In this document: piece by piece, positions 43,746 to 52,002 of the stretch
Numbering within the stretch: the stretch's first letter is position 1
How the letters are laid out: each line of letters starts with the position of its first letter
Assembly (NCBI RefSeq): GCF_004799495.1
Contig: NZ_SSMY01000006.1
Span: 303,749 to 367,748 of the forward strand
Direction of reading: 5' to 3'
Origin: Sphingomonas sp.
Lineage (GTDB): Bacteria; Pseudomonadota; Alphaproteobacteria; Sphingomonadales; Sphingomonadaceae
Length of the DNA: 64,000 nt
Position numbers and translations under genes: made by a program
The notes under the pieces: model-generated
The model's input: the letters and a program-made list of their open reading frames with translations, nothing else
Database searches by the model: none
What the model was told of the DNA's origin: nothing

Positions 43746-44129
43746 CTATAGTGAAACCGAATCGAATTGGCCGGCCGCATTCGATTGCCAAGCACGGGCA
43801 CTGTCACGACCGACGATGATCCAGACTGCGCCGTCTCCCAACGCACTCGCCTTATCGCGCACCGATGGCTCCGCGCGGCCGGACGGATGCGAATGGTAGT
43901 GCCCGATGATGGCCCGCCCGCCACTGCGTGCCGCTTTGTACGCTGCGATCAACGCCTGCGGATCGATCTCGAACGCTGTCGCCGGGTCGTCGGCGACGTT
44001 GCGGCACGCCCGCACCTCTTCCACGCGCAGCCCGTCACCGAGCAAGAGGCCGCAGACTTCGACCTCCGGCGACGCGTCTGCTTCCGCCCGAATGGCCTCC
44101 AGCGCTTCCCTTGAAATCTCCAACCGCAT
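43746..44129 (-). CDS. JAB1/MPN (JAMM) family metallopeptidase
   Basis: A 127-aa JAMM domain protein. E24 (EVEVCGLLLG), H79 and H81 (GHYHSHPSG), S89 and D92 (SVRD) make a complete E-HxH-x7-S-x2-D zinc site. Such small JAMM proteins in bacteria process sulfur-carrier ubiquitin-like proteins or C-terminal tails; no ubiquitin-like partner is adjacent. The start at 44129 is used because AGGAA overlaps the ATG two codons earlier. It is divergent from rluD with only 17 bp between the start codons. Confidence 0.88.
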   Translation of the reverse strand: MRLEISREALEAIRAEADASPEVEVCGLLLGDGLRVEEVRACRNVADDPATAFEIDPQALIAAYKAARSGGRAIIGHYHSHPSGRAEPSVRDKASALGDGAVWIIVGRDSARAWQSNAAGQFDSVSL

Positions 44130-44146
44130 CCCCATTTCCTACACGA

Positions 44147-45097
44147 ATGGGTTCGGGGGTTTCCATCATCGAAGCGCAGGTTTCCGCCGCCGCGAACGGC
44201 TGGCGGCTCGACCGTGCGCTCGCCGACGCCGTGCCGGCCTTGTCGCGCGAGCGACTGAAGGCGCTGATCTCGTCGGGCGCCGTGAGCGACAGTACCGGGG
44301 CGCTGCTACGCGATCCCGCGAAGAAGGCGGTGGCGGGCGACGTGTTGTCGGTCGCCGTGCCCGATCCGAAACCTGCGCATAACGAAGCGCAGGACATTCC
44401 GCTCGTCGTCACGTTCGAGGACGAGCATCTGATCGTGATCGACAAGCCGGCGGGGCTGGTTGTCCACCCGGCGGCGGGGAATCTCGACGGGACATTGGTC
44501 AACGCGCTGCTCCACCATTGCGGCGGGAGCCTGTCGGGCATCGGCGGGGTCGCGCGACCCGGGATCGTGCACCGCATCGACAAGGATACCTCGGGCCTGA
44601 TGGTCGCGGCCAAGACCGACCGCGCGCACGTCGGCCTCGCAAAACAGTTCGCCGGCCATTCGATCGACCGACGTTACAAAGCCATCGTCTCTGGGCGACT
44701 TTCGAAAACTTCGGGCACCGTCGACGCCCCGCTCGCGCGCAGTCCGCAGAACCGCAAGAAGATCGCGATCCAGCCGCATGGCAAGCGCGCCGTCACGCAT
44801 TGGCGGCAACTTCGCAACCTTCGCGACGCCGCCCTGGCCGAGTGCCGCCTCGAAACCGGCCGCACGCATCAGGTGCGCGTGCACATGGCGTCGATCGGTC
44901 ACCCCTTGCTGGGCGACCCGGTTTATGGTAGAACAAAACAGGCTCATCGGAAGGATTTGGAAACCCTGAATTTCCGCCGCCAGGCGTTGCACGCGGCCGT
45001 ACTCGGGTTCATCCACCCCATCACAAGAGAAGCTTTGTCGTTCGAAAGCGAAATGCCTGCCGATATGCAGGAACTGTTCGATATACTGATTCATTGA
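44147..45097 (+). CDS. rluD: 23S rRNA pseudouridine synthase RluD-type
   Basis: Modifies 23S rRNA helix 69 uridines. The 316-aa product has the N-terminal S4 domain (LDRALADAVPALSRERLKALI-type, with LSRERLKALISSG), the catalytic motif HRIDKDTSGL with D145, and RLETGRTHQVRVH. It starts at ATG 44147; the open frame upstream is antisense to the JAMM gene. Its end overlaps the frame of the rpoH leader but not rpoH itself. RluD versus RluC specificity is judged from the S4 domain and DKDTSGLM context. Confidence 0.9.
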   Translation: MGSGVSIIEAQVSAAANGWRLDRALADAVPALSRERLKALISSGAVSDSTGALLRDPAKKAVAGDVLSVAVPDPKPAHNEAQDIPLVVTFEDEHLIVIDKPAGLVVHPAAGNLDGTLVNALLHHCGGSLSGIGGVARPGIVHRIDKDTSGLMVAAKTDRAHVGLAKQFAGHSIDRRYKAIVSGRLSKTSGTVDAPLARSPQNRKKIAIQPHGKRAVTHWRQLRNLRDAALAECRLETGRTHQVRVHMASIGHPLLGDPVYGRTKQAHRKDLETLNFRRQALHAAVLGFIHPITREALSFESEMPADMQELFDILIH

Positions 45098-45165
45098 TTT
45101 ATGTTGCAGCGCGGCAACGTCGCCTCTTCTGGGACGTTGTAGCTGTGGGAAAGGGAGTGAAGATC

Positions 45166-46068
45166 ATGGCAAACCGCAGCAACGTCCCGGCGACGATTCC
45201 TGCTCTCGGCGGCGAGGCGAGCCTCAACCGCTATCTGGCCGAGATCAAGAAATTCCCCGTCCTCACCCCCGAGCAGGAATATATGCTCGCCAAGCGCTTC
45301 GAGGAGCATGGCGACACCGAGGCCGCGCATCAGCTGGTCACCAGCCACCTGCGCCTCGTCGCCAAGATCGCGATGGGCTATCGCGGCTATGGCTTGCCCG
45401 TGTCCGAGCTGATTTCGGAGGGCAATATCGGCCTGATGCAGGGCGTGAAGAAGTTCGAGGCCGATCGGGGTTTCCGCCTCTCGACCTATGCGATGTGGTG
45501 GATCCGCGCGTCGATCCAGGAATTCATCCTGCGCTCGTGGAGCCTGGTGAAGATGGGCACCACCGCCGCGCAGAAGAAATTGTTCTTCAACCTGCGCCGG
45601 ATGAAGTCGAAGCTAGACGCGTTCGAGGATGGTGACCTGTCGGCGGAGAACCTCAAGAAAATCGCCACCGACCTCGGCGTGACCGAGGACGAGGTGACCA
45701 GCATGAACCGCCGCATGGCGATGGGCGGCGACACCTCGCTCAACGTCTCGATGCGCGAGGATGGCGAGGGTCAGTGGCAAGATTGGCTGCAGGACGACGC
45801 TCCGCTGCAGGATCAGGTCGTCGCCGAGACGCAGGAAGCGGACGTCCGCCACACCCTGCTGACCGAGGCGATGGACGATCTGAACGAGCGCGAGCGCCAC
45901 ATCCTGACCGAGCGCCGCCTGACCGACGACCCCAAAACGCTCGAGGAGTTGTCGCAGGTCTATGGCGTCAGCCGCGAGCGCGTCCGCCAGATCGAGGTCC
46001 GTGCGTTCGAGAAGCTGCAGAAGGTGATGATGCGGCTGGCCGGTGAGAAACGGTTGCTCGCGGCATAA
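45166..46068 (+). CDS. rpoH: RNA polymerase sigma-32 (heat-shock) factor
   Basis: Directs transcription of heat-shock genes. The 300-aa product starts MANRSNVPATIPALGG with GGGAG 8 bases upstream. Region 2 reads LVTSHLRLVAKIAMGYRGYG and the -10 recognition helix YAMWWIRASIQEFILRSWSL-type text (YAMWWIRASIQEFI). The RpoH box QKKLFFNLRR is present, and region 4 ends SRERVRQIEVRAFEKL. Alphaproteobacterial RpoH is often regulated by transcription and by DnaK-dependent decay; the 68-bp leader shows no clear thermosensor. Confidence 0.96.
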   Translation: MANRSNVPATIPALGGEASLNRYLAEIKKFPVLTPEQEYMLAKRFEEHGDTEAAHQLVTSHLRLVAKIAMGYRGYGLPVSELISEGNIGLMQGVKKFEADRGFRLSTYAMWWIRASIQEFILRSWSLVKMGTTAAQKKLFFNLRRMKSKLDAFEDGDLSAENLKKIATDLGVTEDEVTSMNRRMAMGGDTSLNVSMREDGEGQWQDWLQDDAPLQDQVVAETQEADVRHTLLTEAMDDLNERERHILTERRLTDDPKTLEELSQVYGVSRERVRQIEVRAFEKLQKVMMRLAGEKRLLAA

Positions 46069-46110
46069 GCCCCGCGCTAGCGTCGGTCCTCAACAAGTCG
46101 GGGACCGGCC

Positions 46111-46602
46111 ATGTGGCGTTTCGTCAAGATACCCAAAGCGGTGGCGCTGCTCGCATTCCTGCTGCCGTGGATGACCGTGTCCTGCTCTAACACCAAGGTA
46201 GCGGAAGCGAACGGCTGGGAATTGGTGATCGGCCGGATTCGCCCGGTCGTCGCGGCCGCGACCGACAAGCCGCATGCGGCGCACCTCAATTACTATCTCG
46301 CCGCCGCGGTCGCGCTGATCGTCGTTGGTCTGCTCCTGTCGCTGATGCGAAAACGGATGGCCGTTGCGGTGGTTGCGACCTCGCTCGGTGCGCTGGCGCT
46401 GATTTGGGCGGGCGCCAATCAATATACCGCCCAGCATCTTGCCGACGCGGCGGCGAAGAGCGGACGCGATACGAACATGGATCAGGTTGGTGCATCGCTG
46501 ATCCGGGTCGATTGGCAGATCGGTTATTGGGTCGCGCTGATCGCGCTCGGGGTCGCGGCGGTGCTCGCGTTCCTCGCGATCCGCGATCCCGACACGCGCT
46601 AA
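46111..46602 (+). CDS. Hypothetical membrane protein upstream of amine oxidase
   Basis: Not recognised. A 163-aa protein with three or four hydrophobic segments: KAVALLAFLLPWMTV at the N-terminus (followed by SCSN, possibly a lipobox-like cysteine), YYLAAAVALIVVGLLLSL, AVAVVATSLGALALIWAGA, and WVALIALGVAAVLAFLAI at the end. It is 7 bp before the oxidase/MtgA fusion gene on the same strand, so it is probably cotranscribed and may act with it at the membrane. Confidence 0.65.
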   Translation: MWRFVKIPKAVALLAFLLPWMTVSCSNTKVAEANGWELVIGRIRPVVAAATDKPHAAHLNYYLAAAVALIVVGLLLSLMRKRMAVAVVATSLGALALIWAGANQYTAQHLADAAAKSGRDTNMDQVGASLIRVDWQIGYWVALIALGVAAVLAFLAIRDPDTR

Positions 46603-46609
46603 TTCGGGC

Positions 46610-48616
46610 ATGAAGCACGATGTCGTCGTCATCGGCGGCGGTGCGGCCGGGATCGCGGCGGCAAGGCGGCTGCACGAGGCGCGCGCCGACGTGCTGCTGG
46701 TCGAGGCGAGCGGGCGATTGGGCGGGCGGGCGCACAGCGTCGGCGTGCGGGGCGAAGTGCTCGACCTGGGCTGTGCCTGGCTGCACTCCGCCAATCGCAA
46801 TCCGTGGACAAGGATCGCGCTCGCCGAAGGGTTTCAGATCGACCGCACCCCAGCCGGGTGGCGTGAACAATGGCACGATCTCGGCTTCTCTCAGGACGAG
46901 CGCGCCGCGTTCGAGGCGGCTTATGGCCAATGGCACGATCGCGCCGAGGGGTTTGTCCACGGCCCCGACCGGCCGCTGAGCGACTTCATTCCCGCGGACT
47001 CACCGTGGCGGCCGCTGATCGACGCGATTTCGGGTTATGCCAACGGCGCCAGTCTCGGCGACGTGTCGCTCCACGACTGGGCGGCGTACGAGGATGCCGC
47101 GGGCGACGACAATTGGCGGTTGCAGGAAGGGTACGGCACGCTGATTGCCGCGCATGCCAAGCGGCTGCCGGTCAAACTCGACACGCCGGTGTCGCTGATC
47201 GACCATCGCGGCACCGTGATCCGCCTGACCGTCCCCGGCGGCGTAATTGAGGCCGACCGCGTGATCGTCGCGGTGCCGACGCCGATCCTGGCCGATGGCG
47301 ACCTGCGCTTCGACCCGCCGCTCGACGGCAAGCGCGCGGCCGCCGCCGCGCTCCCGCTCGGGCTAGCCGACAAGATTTTCCTAGGCATCACGGACGGCGA
47401 TTACCCGCACAACGCGCATTTGATCGGCAATCCGCACTCGGCGAACACCGCGAGCTATCAGGTCGGTTGGCTTGGCCGCCCGGTGATCGAGGCGTTCTTC
47501 GGGGGCGACTGCGCCGAAGCGCTCGAGCGGCAGGACGATCGCGCCGCCGCCCACTTCGCGATCGGCGAGCTGGCCGGATTGCTCGGCAATGAATGGCGCT
47601 TGCGGCTGCAGCCGCTCGCGCGGACGCGTTGGCGAGCGGAGAAGTTCATCCGCGGCAGCTATTCGCACGCCAGGATCGGCCAGGCCGGGCAGCGCGCCGT
47701 TCTGGCGGAACCGCACGACGACCGCTTGTTCTTCGCCGGCGAGGCATGCCACGTGAGCGACTTCTCCACCGCGCATGGTGCCTACGAAACCGGGATCGCC
47801 GCCGCCGAAGAGGTGCTTGCCGCTGGGCGCCGTCCGCGCGTAGTGGCGAGCATGCCGCTCGCCGCGGTCCCTGCCTCCGCAACCGACGAGCCACCGACCG
47901 ACCCGATGCCCGCCAAGCCCGCCAAGCCCCGCCGTTCGTGGCCGCGCCGTATCTTCGGCTGGGTGTGGAAAGGCGCGCTCGGCTTCGTCGTGCTCAGCAT
48001 CATGTGGGTCGGGCTCTACCGCTTCATCAACCCTCCGGTGACCTTCACGATGCTTGCCGACGGCGTGTCGGGCAACGGCATCGTCAAGAAATGGATGTCG
48101 CTCGACGAGATGGAGCCGCGCATGGCGCGCGCCGCGATCGCGGGTGAGGACGGGCGTTTCTGCCTCCACAACGGCTTCGACTTCCGCGCGATCGAGCAAG
48201 CGTACAACCGCAACCAGAAGGGCGGGCGCATCCGCGGCGGCTCCACGATCAGCCAGCAGACCGCGAAGAACGTCTTCCTGATCCAAGGCGGCGGATACTT
48301 GCGTAAGGCGTTCGAGGCGTATTTCACCTTCCTGATCGAGCATCTGTGGGGCAAGCGCCGGATCATGGAGGTCTACCTCAACGTCGCGGAGACCGGGATC
48401 GGCACGTACGGCGCCAATGCCGGGTCGATCCGCTATTTCGGGCACGACGCGTCGCGGATGACCGCGACCGAAGCCGGGCGGCTCGCGGCGGTGTTGCCGC
48501 TGCCCAAGAAGCGCGACGCGGTCGATCCGACCGGGTTCGTGCGGCGGCACGGAAATGTCATCGCACGCTATGTTGACATCGTGCAGCGCGACGGGCTGGA
48601 TAAATGCCTGAGATAA
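46610..48616 (+). CDS. Fusion: FAD-dependent amine oxidase + monofunctional peptidoglycan glycosyltransferase (MtgA)
   Basis: One uninterrupted 668-codon frame. Residues 1 to about 410 are a flavin amine oxidase: GGGAAGIAAARRL dinucleotide motif (9-21), GRLGGRAHS, and the C-terminal FFAGEACHVS...STAHGAYETG FAD loop. Residues 433-668 are MtgA: one membrane helix (GALGFVVLSIMWVGL, 455-469) and a GT51 domain with EDGRFCLHNGFD (E513), GGSTISQQTAKN and MEVYLNVAETG. Internal ATGs at 47852 (residue 415) and 47906 (433) could start a free MtgA, but no good SD precedes them. MtgA polymerises lipid II glycan strands; the oxidase substrate is unknown. Confidence 0.9.
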   Translation: MKHDVVVIGGGAAGIAAARRLHEARADVLLVEASGRLGGRAHSVGVRGEVLDLGCAWLHSANRNPWTRIALAEGFQIDRTPAGWREQWHDLGFSQDERAAFEAAYGQWHDRAEGFVHGPDRPLSDFIPADSPWRPLIDAISGYANGASLGDVSLHDWAAYEDAAGDDNWRLQEGYGTLIAAHAKRLPVKLDTPVSLIDHRGTVIRLTVPGGVIEADRVIVAVPTPILADGDLRFDPPLDGKRAAAAALPLGLADKIFLGITDGDYPHNAHLIGNPHSANTASYQVGWLGRPVIEAFFGGDCAEALERQDDRAAAHFAIGELAGLLGNEWRLRLQPLARTRWRAEKFIRGSYSHARIGQAGQRAVLAEPHDDRLFFAGEACHVSDFSTAHGAYETGIAAAEEVLAAGRRPRVVASMPLAAVPASATDEPPTDPMPAKPAKPRRSWPRRIFGWVWKGALGFVVLSIMWVGLYRFINPPVTFTMLADGVSGNGIVKKWMSLDEMEPRMARAAIAGEDGRFCLHNGFDFRAIEQAYNRNQKGGRIRGGSTISQQTAKNVFLIQGGGYLRKAFEAYFTFLIEHLWGKRRIMEVYLNVAETGIGTYGANAGSIRYFGHDASRMTATEAGRLAAVLPLPKKRDAVDPTGFVRRHGNVIARYVDIVQRDGLDKCLR

Positions 48617-48618
48617 AG

Positions 48619-48745
48619 TCCCTCTCCATTTGGGAGAAGGAGGGAGGCGCGTAGCGCCGGAAGGGTGAGGGCAGATCGATGCCGTTTCGACTCTGCCCTC
48701 ACCCCTCGCCGCTTCGCGGCTCGACCCTCTCCCGATGGGAGAGGG
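48619..48745. repeat. Intergenic hairpin repeat, copy 2
   Basis: CCCTCTCCATTTGGGAGAAGG, GGCGCGTAGCGCCGG, AGGGTGAGGGCAG facing CTCTGCCCTCACCC, and a terminal CCCTCTCCCGATGGGAGAGGG hairpin. Order and sequence match the block at 406-540. It separates the convergent fusion gene and ybaB and probably ends both transcripts. Confidence 0.8.
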
Positions 48746-49069
48746 TTAGAAGGGCAATTTGAACCCCGGCGGTAAGGGCAAACCCTGCGTCATCTTCGCC
48801 ATCGCCTCGCCCGAAGCCGCATCGGCCTTCGCCCGCGCGTCGTTGAACGCGGCGACGATCAAATCCTCGAGCATCTGCTTTTCGGACACCTGCACCAGCG
48901 AATCGTCGATCGCGATGCCGATGATCCGGCCCTTCGCCGACGCCTTCACCTTGACGAGCCCACCGCCCGACGCGCCCTCGACCTCGATCTGGTCGAGCCC
49001 GTCCTGCGCCTTGGCGAGCTCCGCCTGGACGTTTTGCGCCATCGCCATGATGTCTTCGAGATTGTTCAC
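48746..49069 (-). CDS. ybaB: Nucleoid-associated protein YbaB/EbfC
   Basis: A 107-aa dimeric DNA-binding protein. MNNLEDIMAMAQNVQAELAK forms the N-terminal helix, then IEVEGASGGGLVKVKASAKG and the SEKQMLEDLIVAAFNDA helix, all typical. It overlaps dnaX by 4 bp, the classic dnaX-ybaB order; recR would be next in many genomes but is not here. Helps organise the nucleoid and may couple to repair. Confidence 0.94.
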   Translation of the reverse strand: MNNLEDIMAMAQNVQAELAKAQDGLDQIEVEGASGGGLVKVKASAKGRIIGIAIDDSLVQVSEKQMLEDLIVAAFNDARAKADAASGEAMAKMTQGLPLPPGFKLPF

Positions 49070-50694
49070 GATGCTTCCTTGCTCCAGTTTTCGAGTACCG
49101 CATCTGGGAACGCTTCAAACGCGGCTTTGACGATCGGGGTTTCGAGGATGTCGGCGCGTTCCGCCTCTTCCGCAGCCTTCCTCCGCTCCGATAGCGTCGC
49201 CTCGCCCTCCGCATCCTCGGTCGCGATCTTCCATTTGACGCCGGTCAGTTCCTGCAACCGCGCGGCCAGTTGCGCCGGCAAATCGGCGGGTAACGGCCGC
49301 TGGGTGCTGAGCGTCAGTTCGGGCGGCGCGTAGCGCACCGGCCGCGCATTGGCGTTGAGGTGCGACAGGAGCGAACCGCCCCCGTTGCGCTGGATGAGCG
49401 CGACCATGTCGGCGAAGGTAGCCGGCAGTGCCTGAACCGGCGCGGCGGCAGGCGCCGAGGCACCGACGGTTGGCGCGGCGATAGTGGGCGCCGCCCCGGT
49501 CGCGATCTGCCGCACCAGTTCGCCGGGATCGGGCAGACTGGAAGCATGGACGACACGGAGCAGCGCCATTTCGCCCGCCTCGATCGGCAGTGCCGCGCGC
49601 CCGACCTCGTCATGCCCCTTGAGCAGCAATTGCCATAGCCGGTGGAGCGCCGGGAACGACAGCCCGCGCGCCCAGCCCTGATAGGCTTCGCGTTCTTCGG
49701 CCGATTGCGCTGGGTCCGCGTCGCCGCCGAGCTTGGCGAGCGTTGTCGCATGCACCGTTTCGAGCAACCCGCGCAGCACCGATTGCGGATCGACTCCGAG
49801 ATCGTATTGCGTGCGCAAAGCGCCAAGCGCTCCGGGCGCATCGCTCGCCAACAACAATCCGAACAGGTCGCGGATCGCGGCGCGGTCGCTCAAGCCCAGC
49901 ATCGTGCGCACCGCCGGCGCGGTCACACCACCGCCCTCCATCCCGGCATGCGCGATCGCCTGGTCGAGGATCGACAGCCCATCGCGCGCGGACCCGTCCG
50001 CCGCGCGCGCGATCAGCGCCAGCGCCTCGGGCTCGGCCTCGGCACCTTCGAGTTCGGAAACATGCGCGAAATGCGCCGCGAGCTTGTCCGCCGGGATGCG
50101 CCGCAGGTCGAACCGCTGGCACCGCGACAGCACCGTCACCGGCACCTTCTGCACTTCGGTCGTCGCGAGCAGAAACTTCACATGTTCAGGTGGTTCTTCC
50201 AATGTCTTCAGAAGCGCATTGAACGCGTTCTTCGACAGCATATGAACTTCGTCGATGATGTAGATCTTGAACCGCGCGCCGAACGCCGCCAGCCGCGCCG
50301 CGTCGATCACCGCGCGCATGTCGTCGACGCCGGTGTGCGACGCCGCGTCCATCTCGATCACGTCGATGTTACGCCCCTCGGCGATCGAGACACACGGCTC
50401 GCACACTCCGCACGGGTCGATCGTCGGCCCGCCCTGCCCGTCCGGGCCGATGCAATTGAGCGCCTTGGCGATCAGCCGCGCCGTGCTGGTCTTACCCACC
50501 CCGCGCACCCCGGTGAGCAGGAACGCATGCGCCAGCCGCCCACGCCGAATCGCGTTGGCCAGCGTCTGGACCATCGCGTCTTGGCCGATGAGCTGGTCGA
50601 AATTCTGCGGTCGGTATTTGCGCGCGAGGACGCGATACGCGGTGTTGTCGGGCTGCGGCGGCTCGCCGAGGTCGAGGAAGGAGTCGTCGGACAT
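49066..50694 (-). CDS. dnaX: DNA polymerase III subunit gamma/tau
   Basis: Clamp-loader ATPase that also ties the loader to the polymerase and helicase. The 542-aa protein begins with a 15-residue extension, then YRVLARKYRPQNFDQLIGQ. Walker A GVRGVGKT is at 62-69; the zinc module is C81, C95, C98, C101; Walker B region IYIIDEVHMLS and the sensor SRCQRFDLRRI follow. Domain III and a tau-type C-terminal part are present. I saw no slippery sequence for gamma formation. It precedes ybaB on the minus strand. Confidence 0.96.
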   Translation of the reverse strand: MSDDSFLDLGEPPQPDNTAYRVLARKYRPQNFDQLIGQDAMVQTLANAIRRGRLAHAFLLTGVRGVGKTSTARLIAKALNCIGPDGQGGPTIDPCGVCEPCVSIAEGRNIDVIEMDAASHTGVDDMRAVIDAARLAAFGARFKIYIIDEVHMLSKNAFNALLKTLEEPPEHVKFLLATTEVQKVPVTVLSRCQRFDLRRIPADKLAAHFAHVSELEGAEAEPEALALIARAADGSARDGLSILDQAIAHAGMEGGGVTAPAVRTMLGLSDRAAIRDLFGLLLASDAPGALGALRTQYDLGVDPQSVLRGLLETVHATTLAKLGGDADPAQSAEEREAYQGWARGLSFPALHRLWQLLLKGHDEVGRAALPIEAGEMALLRVVHASSLPDPGELVRQIATGAAPTIAAPTVGASAPAAAPVQALPATFADMVALIQRNGGGSLLSHLNANARPVRYAPPELTLSTQRPLPADLPAQLAARLQELTGVKWKIATEDAEGEATLSERRKAAEEAERADILETPIVKAAFEAFPDAVLENWSKEAS

Positions 50695-50736
50695 CGACTC
50701 CTATCTAGGCACGGCAGCCCGCGATGTCGAAGCCTG

Positions 50737-51054
50737 TTAACGCCAGCGACGATGCCAGCGGTAACCCCGGCCCCGCCAGCGAAAATCGTGGCGGTAACCG
50801 TAGGCGTAGCGCGGGCGGTAATAGGAGCGGCGCCAGGTGTAGCGGTACGACGGACGGTAATAGCGGCTTGGCCACGCCGTGCGGTAGCCCGGGCGGTAGG
50901 CGTAGCGGTAATGGCGGTATTGTTGCGTGGTCGGCGCGGCGGTGCCCGACGTGACGGTAACGGTAGGCCGGGCGAGCGTCATTTCGGCGGCGGACGGGGT
51001 TGCGGCGAAACCGGCGAGCGCGAGGACGCCGATCAGGACAGCTGTCAAACGCAT
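50737..51054 (-). CDS. Small secreted Tyr/Arg-rich protein
   Basis: Not recognised by function. A 105-aa product with signal peptide (VLIGVLALAGFAATPSAA) and AGGAG 8 bases before the ATG. After a Thr/Val-rich stretch the C-terminal 60 residues are almost only Tyr, Arg, Trp, His and Pro (for example YRYTWRRSYYRPRYAYGYR). The composition is that of RcnB-like or cell-wall-associated basic proteins. It lies downstream of dnaX in reverse order (dnaX follows it by 42 bp) and after the SRP RNA gene. Confidence 0.7.
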   Translation of the reverse strand: MRLTAVLIGVLALAGFAATPSAAEMTLARPTVTVTSGTAAPTTQQYRHYRYAYRPGYRTAWPSRYYRPSYRYTWRRSYYRPRYAYGYRHDFRWRGRGYRWHRRWR

Positions 51055-51190
51055 CACGTTACTCCTGCTGTTATGCGCGGGAGTGTGCGCTTGAATAAGT
51101 GGGTGATCAAGAGCGGGAGCGCCGCGGCAAAGCCGCGTCGGACGGGCTTCCAGCCCGCCGTCCGCGCTCACGTCGCGCTGCGACGCTCGC

Positions 51191-51284
51191 GGTGGGAGCC
51201 GGAACGACCCGTGGCGAAATCGTTGTGGCTGCTGCCTTCCGGCCCTGACCAGGTTGGCGACGACCACGTCCGCCCGACTCCCGC
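51191..51284 (-). ncRNA. ffs: Signal recognition particle RNA, bacterial small (4.5S) type
   Basis: On the minus strand the apical SRP domain reads CCTGGTCAGGGCCGGAAGGC followed by AGCAGCCAC, the signature that binds Ffh. The outer arms GGGAGTCGG (51274-51282) and CCGGCTCCC (51194-51202) pair over nine bases, fixing the ends to within a few nucleotides and giving about 94 nt. GC-rich hairpins downstream (51105-51190) may end transcription. It forms the SRP with Ffh for cotranslational membrane targeting. Confidence 0.93.
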
Positions 51285-51332
51285 CGCGCATATGGCGGAG
51301 TCGGGCAGTGTTTTCAAGCGGCTGACGGCGGG

Positions 51333-51491
51333 TCAGCGGGCCCAGTGGCACTCGCGGTGGCGCCACTTGCCGTGTCCCGTCCAATGACACACCTCGCGCC
51401 CGTGACGGTGCCAGCCCTTCGCGCTGGCGGCAGTCGACGTGACGGCGGAAGCAACAAACGCTCCCGCGGCAAGGATTGCCAGGATTTTCAT
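51333..51491 (-). CDS. Small secreted His/Trp/Cys-rich protein
   Basis: A 52-aa ORF: signal peptide MKILAILAAGAFVASAV ending near AASA, then a 28-residue mature part KGWHRHGREVCHWTGHGKW followed by RHRECHWAR, with two cysteines and six histidines. GGGAGAGA lies about 7 bases before the ATG. It resembles the C-terminus of the 82-aa protein at 51650-51898, so the two are probably related. Histidines and cysteines suggest metal or heme binding, or a disulfide-closed loop. Function unknown. Confidence 0.7.
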   Translation of the reverse strand: MKILAILAAGAFVASAVTSTAASAKGWHRHGREVCHWTGHGKWRHRECHWAR

Positions 51492-51649
51492 CGGTATCTC
51501 TCCCAGTGTTTTTTCGCCCTCCGGCGACCGTGGAGAGCTACCACGCGGGAGTCGTTGCTCGAACGCAATAATTGTAACGATTTGTCACAGGGAGGGAGTT
51601 ACCGCCCGACCCCACGGCTGGGAGCCGGGCGGCAGTCAACAGCGTGCGG

Positions 51650-51898
51650 TTACCACCGTACGCGCGTGTTGCGGCAGGTCCGGACCTTCCTGCCATGATG
51701 CCACCGCACGGTGCAGACTCGCTTCATGTGCCAGCCGCGGCGCGGTGCCGCGCGCTTGATCACGACGCGCGTCGTCGTCACCGGCGTTGTCGTCGTCGTC
51801 GTGCGCGTGTGCACGGTTGTCCTGGTCTGCGCGTCCGCCACGGCCGGCAGCATTGCCGCACCGGCCGCGAGCGCCGCACCGATAAAGATCATCTTCAT
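51650..51898 (-). CDS. Small secreted basic protein with Thr-rich middle
   Basis: An 82-aa ORF with signal peptide MKMIFIGAALAAGAAMLPAV ending ADAQ and AGGAG about 8 bases upstream of the ATG. The mature part has a Thr-rich stretch (TTVHTRTTTTTTPVTTTR) and a C-terminal GWHMKRVCTVRWHHGRKVRT followed by CRNTRVRW, with two cysteines in the same spacing as the 52-aa neighbour. It is exported and strongly basic. Its partner is unknown; it may be a metal- or envelope-binding peptide. Confidence 0.72.
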   Translation of the reverse strand: MKMIFIGAALAAGAAMLPAVADAQTRTTVHTRTTTTTTPVTTTRVVIKRAAPRRGWHMKRVCTVRWHHGRKVRTCRNTRVRW

Positions 51899-52002
51899 GC
51901 GATTTCTCCTCTTACCTGAATCCCCCCGATGCCGTCCAAACGGACAAACGTCGGGCTCGTTCCGTGAACGAAATGTCCGGCGGGATCGGCCGTAATCGTC
52001 GG

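Noticed and set aside
49066..50694. Programmed frameshift in dnaX
   Set aside because: No A-rich slippery heptamer followed by a hairpin was found by eye; tau alone may be made.
51105..51190. GC-rich hairpins after the SRP RNA as part of a longer SRP RNA or a gene
   Set aside because: The outer stem of the SRP RNA closes at 51194-51282; the downstream hairpins lack coding or RNA-family signals and are probably termination or repeat sequence.
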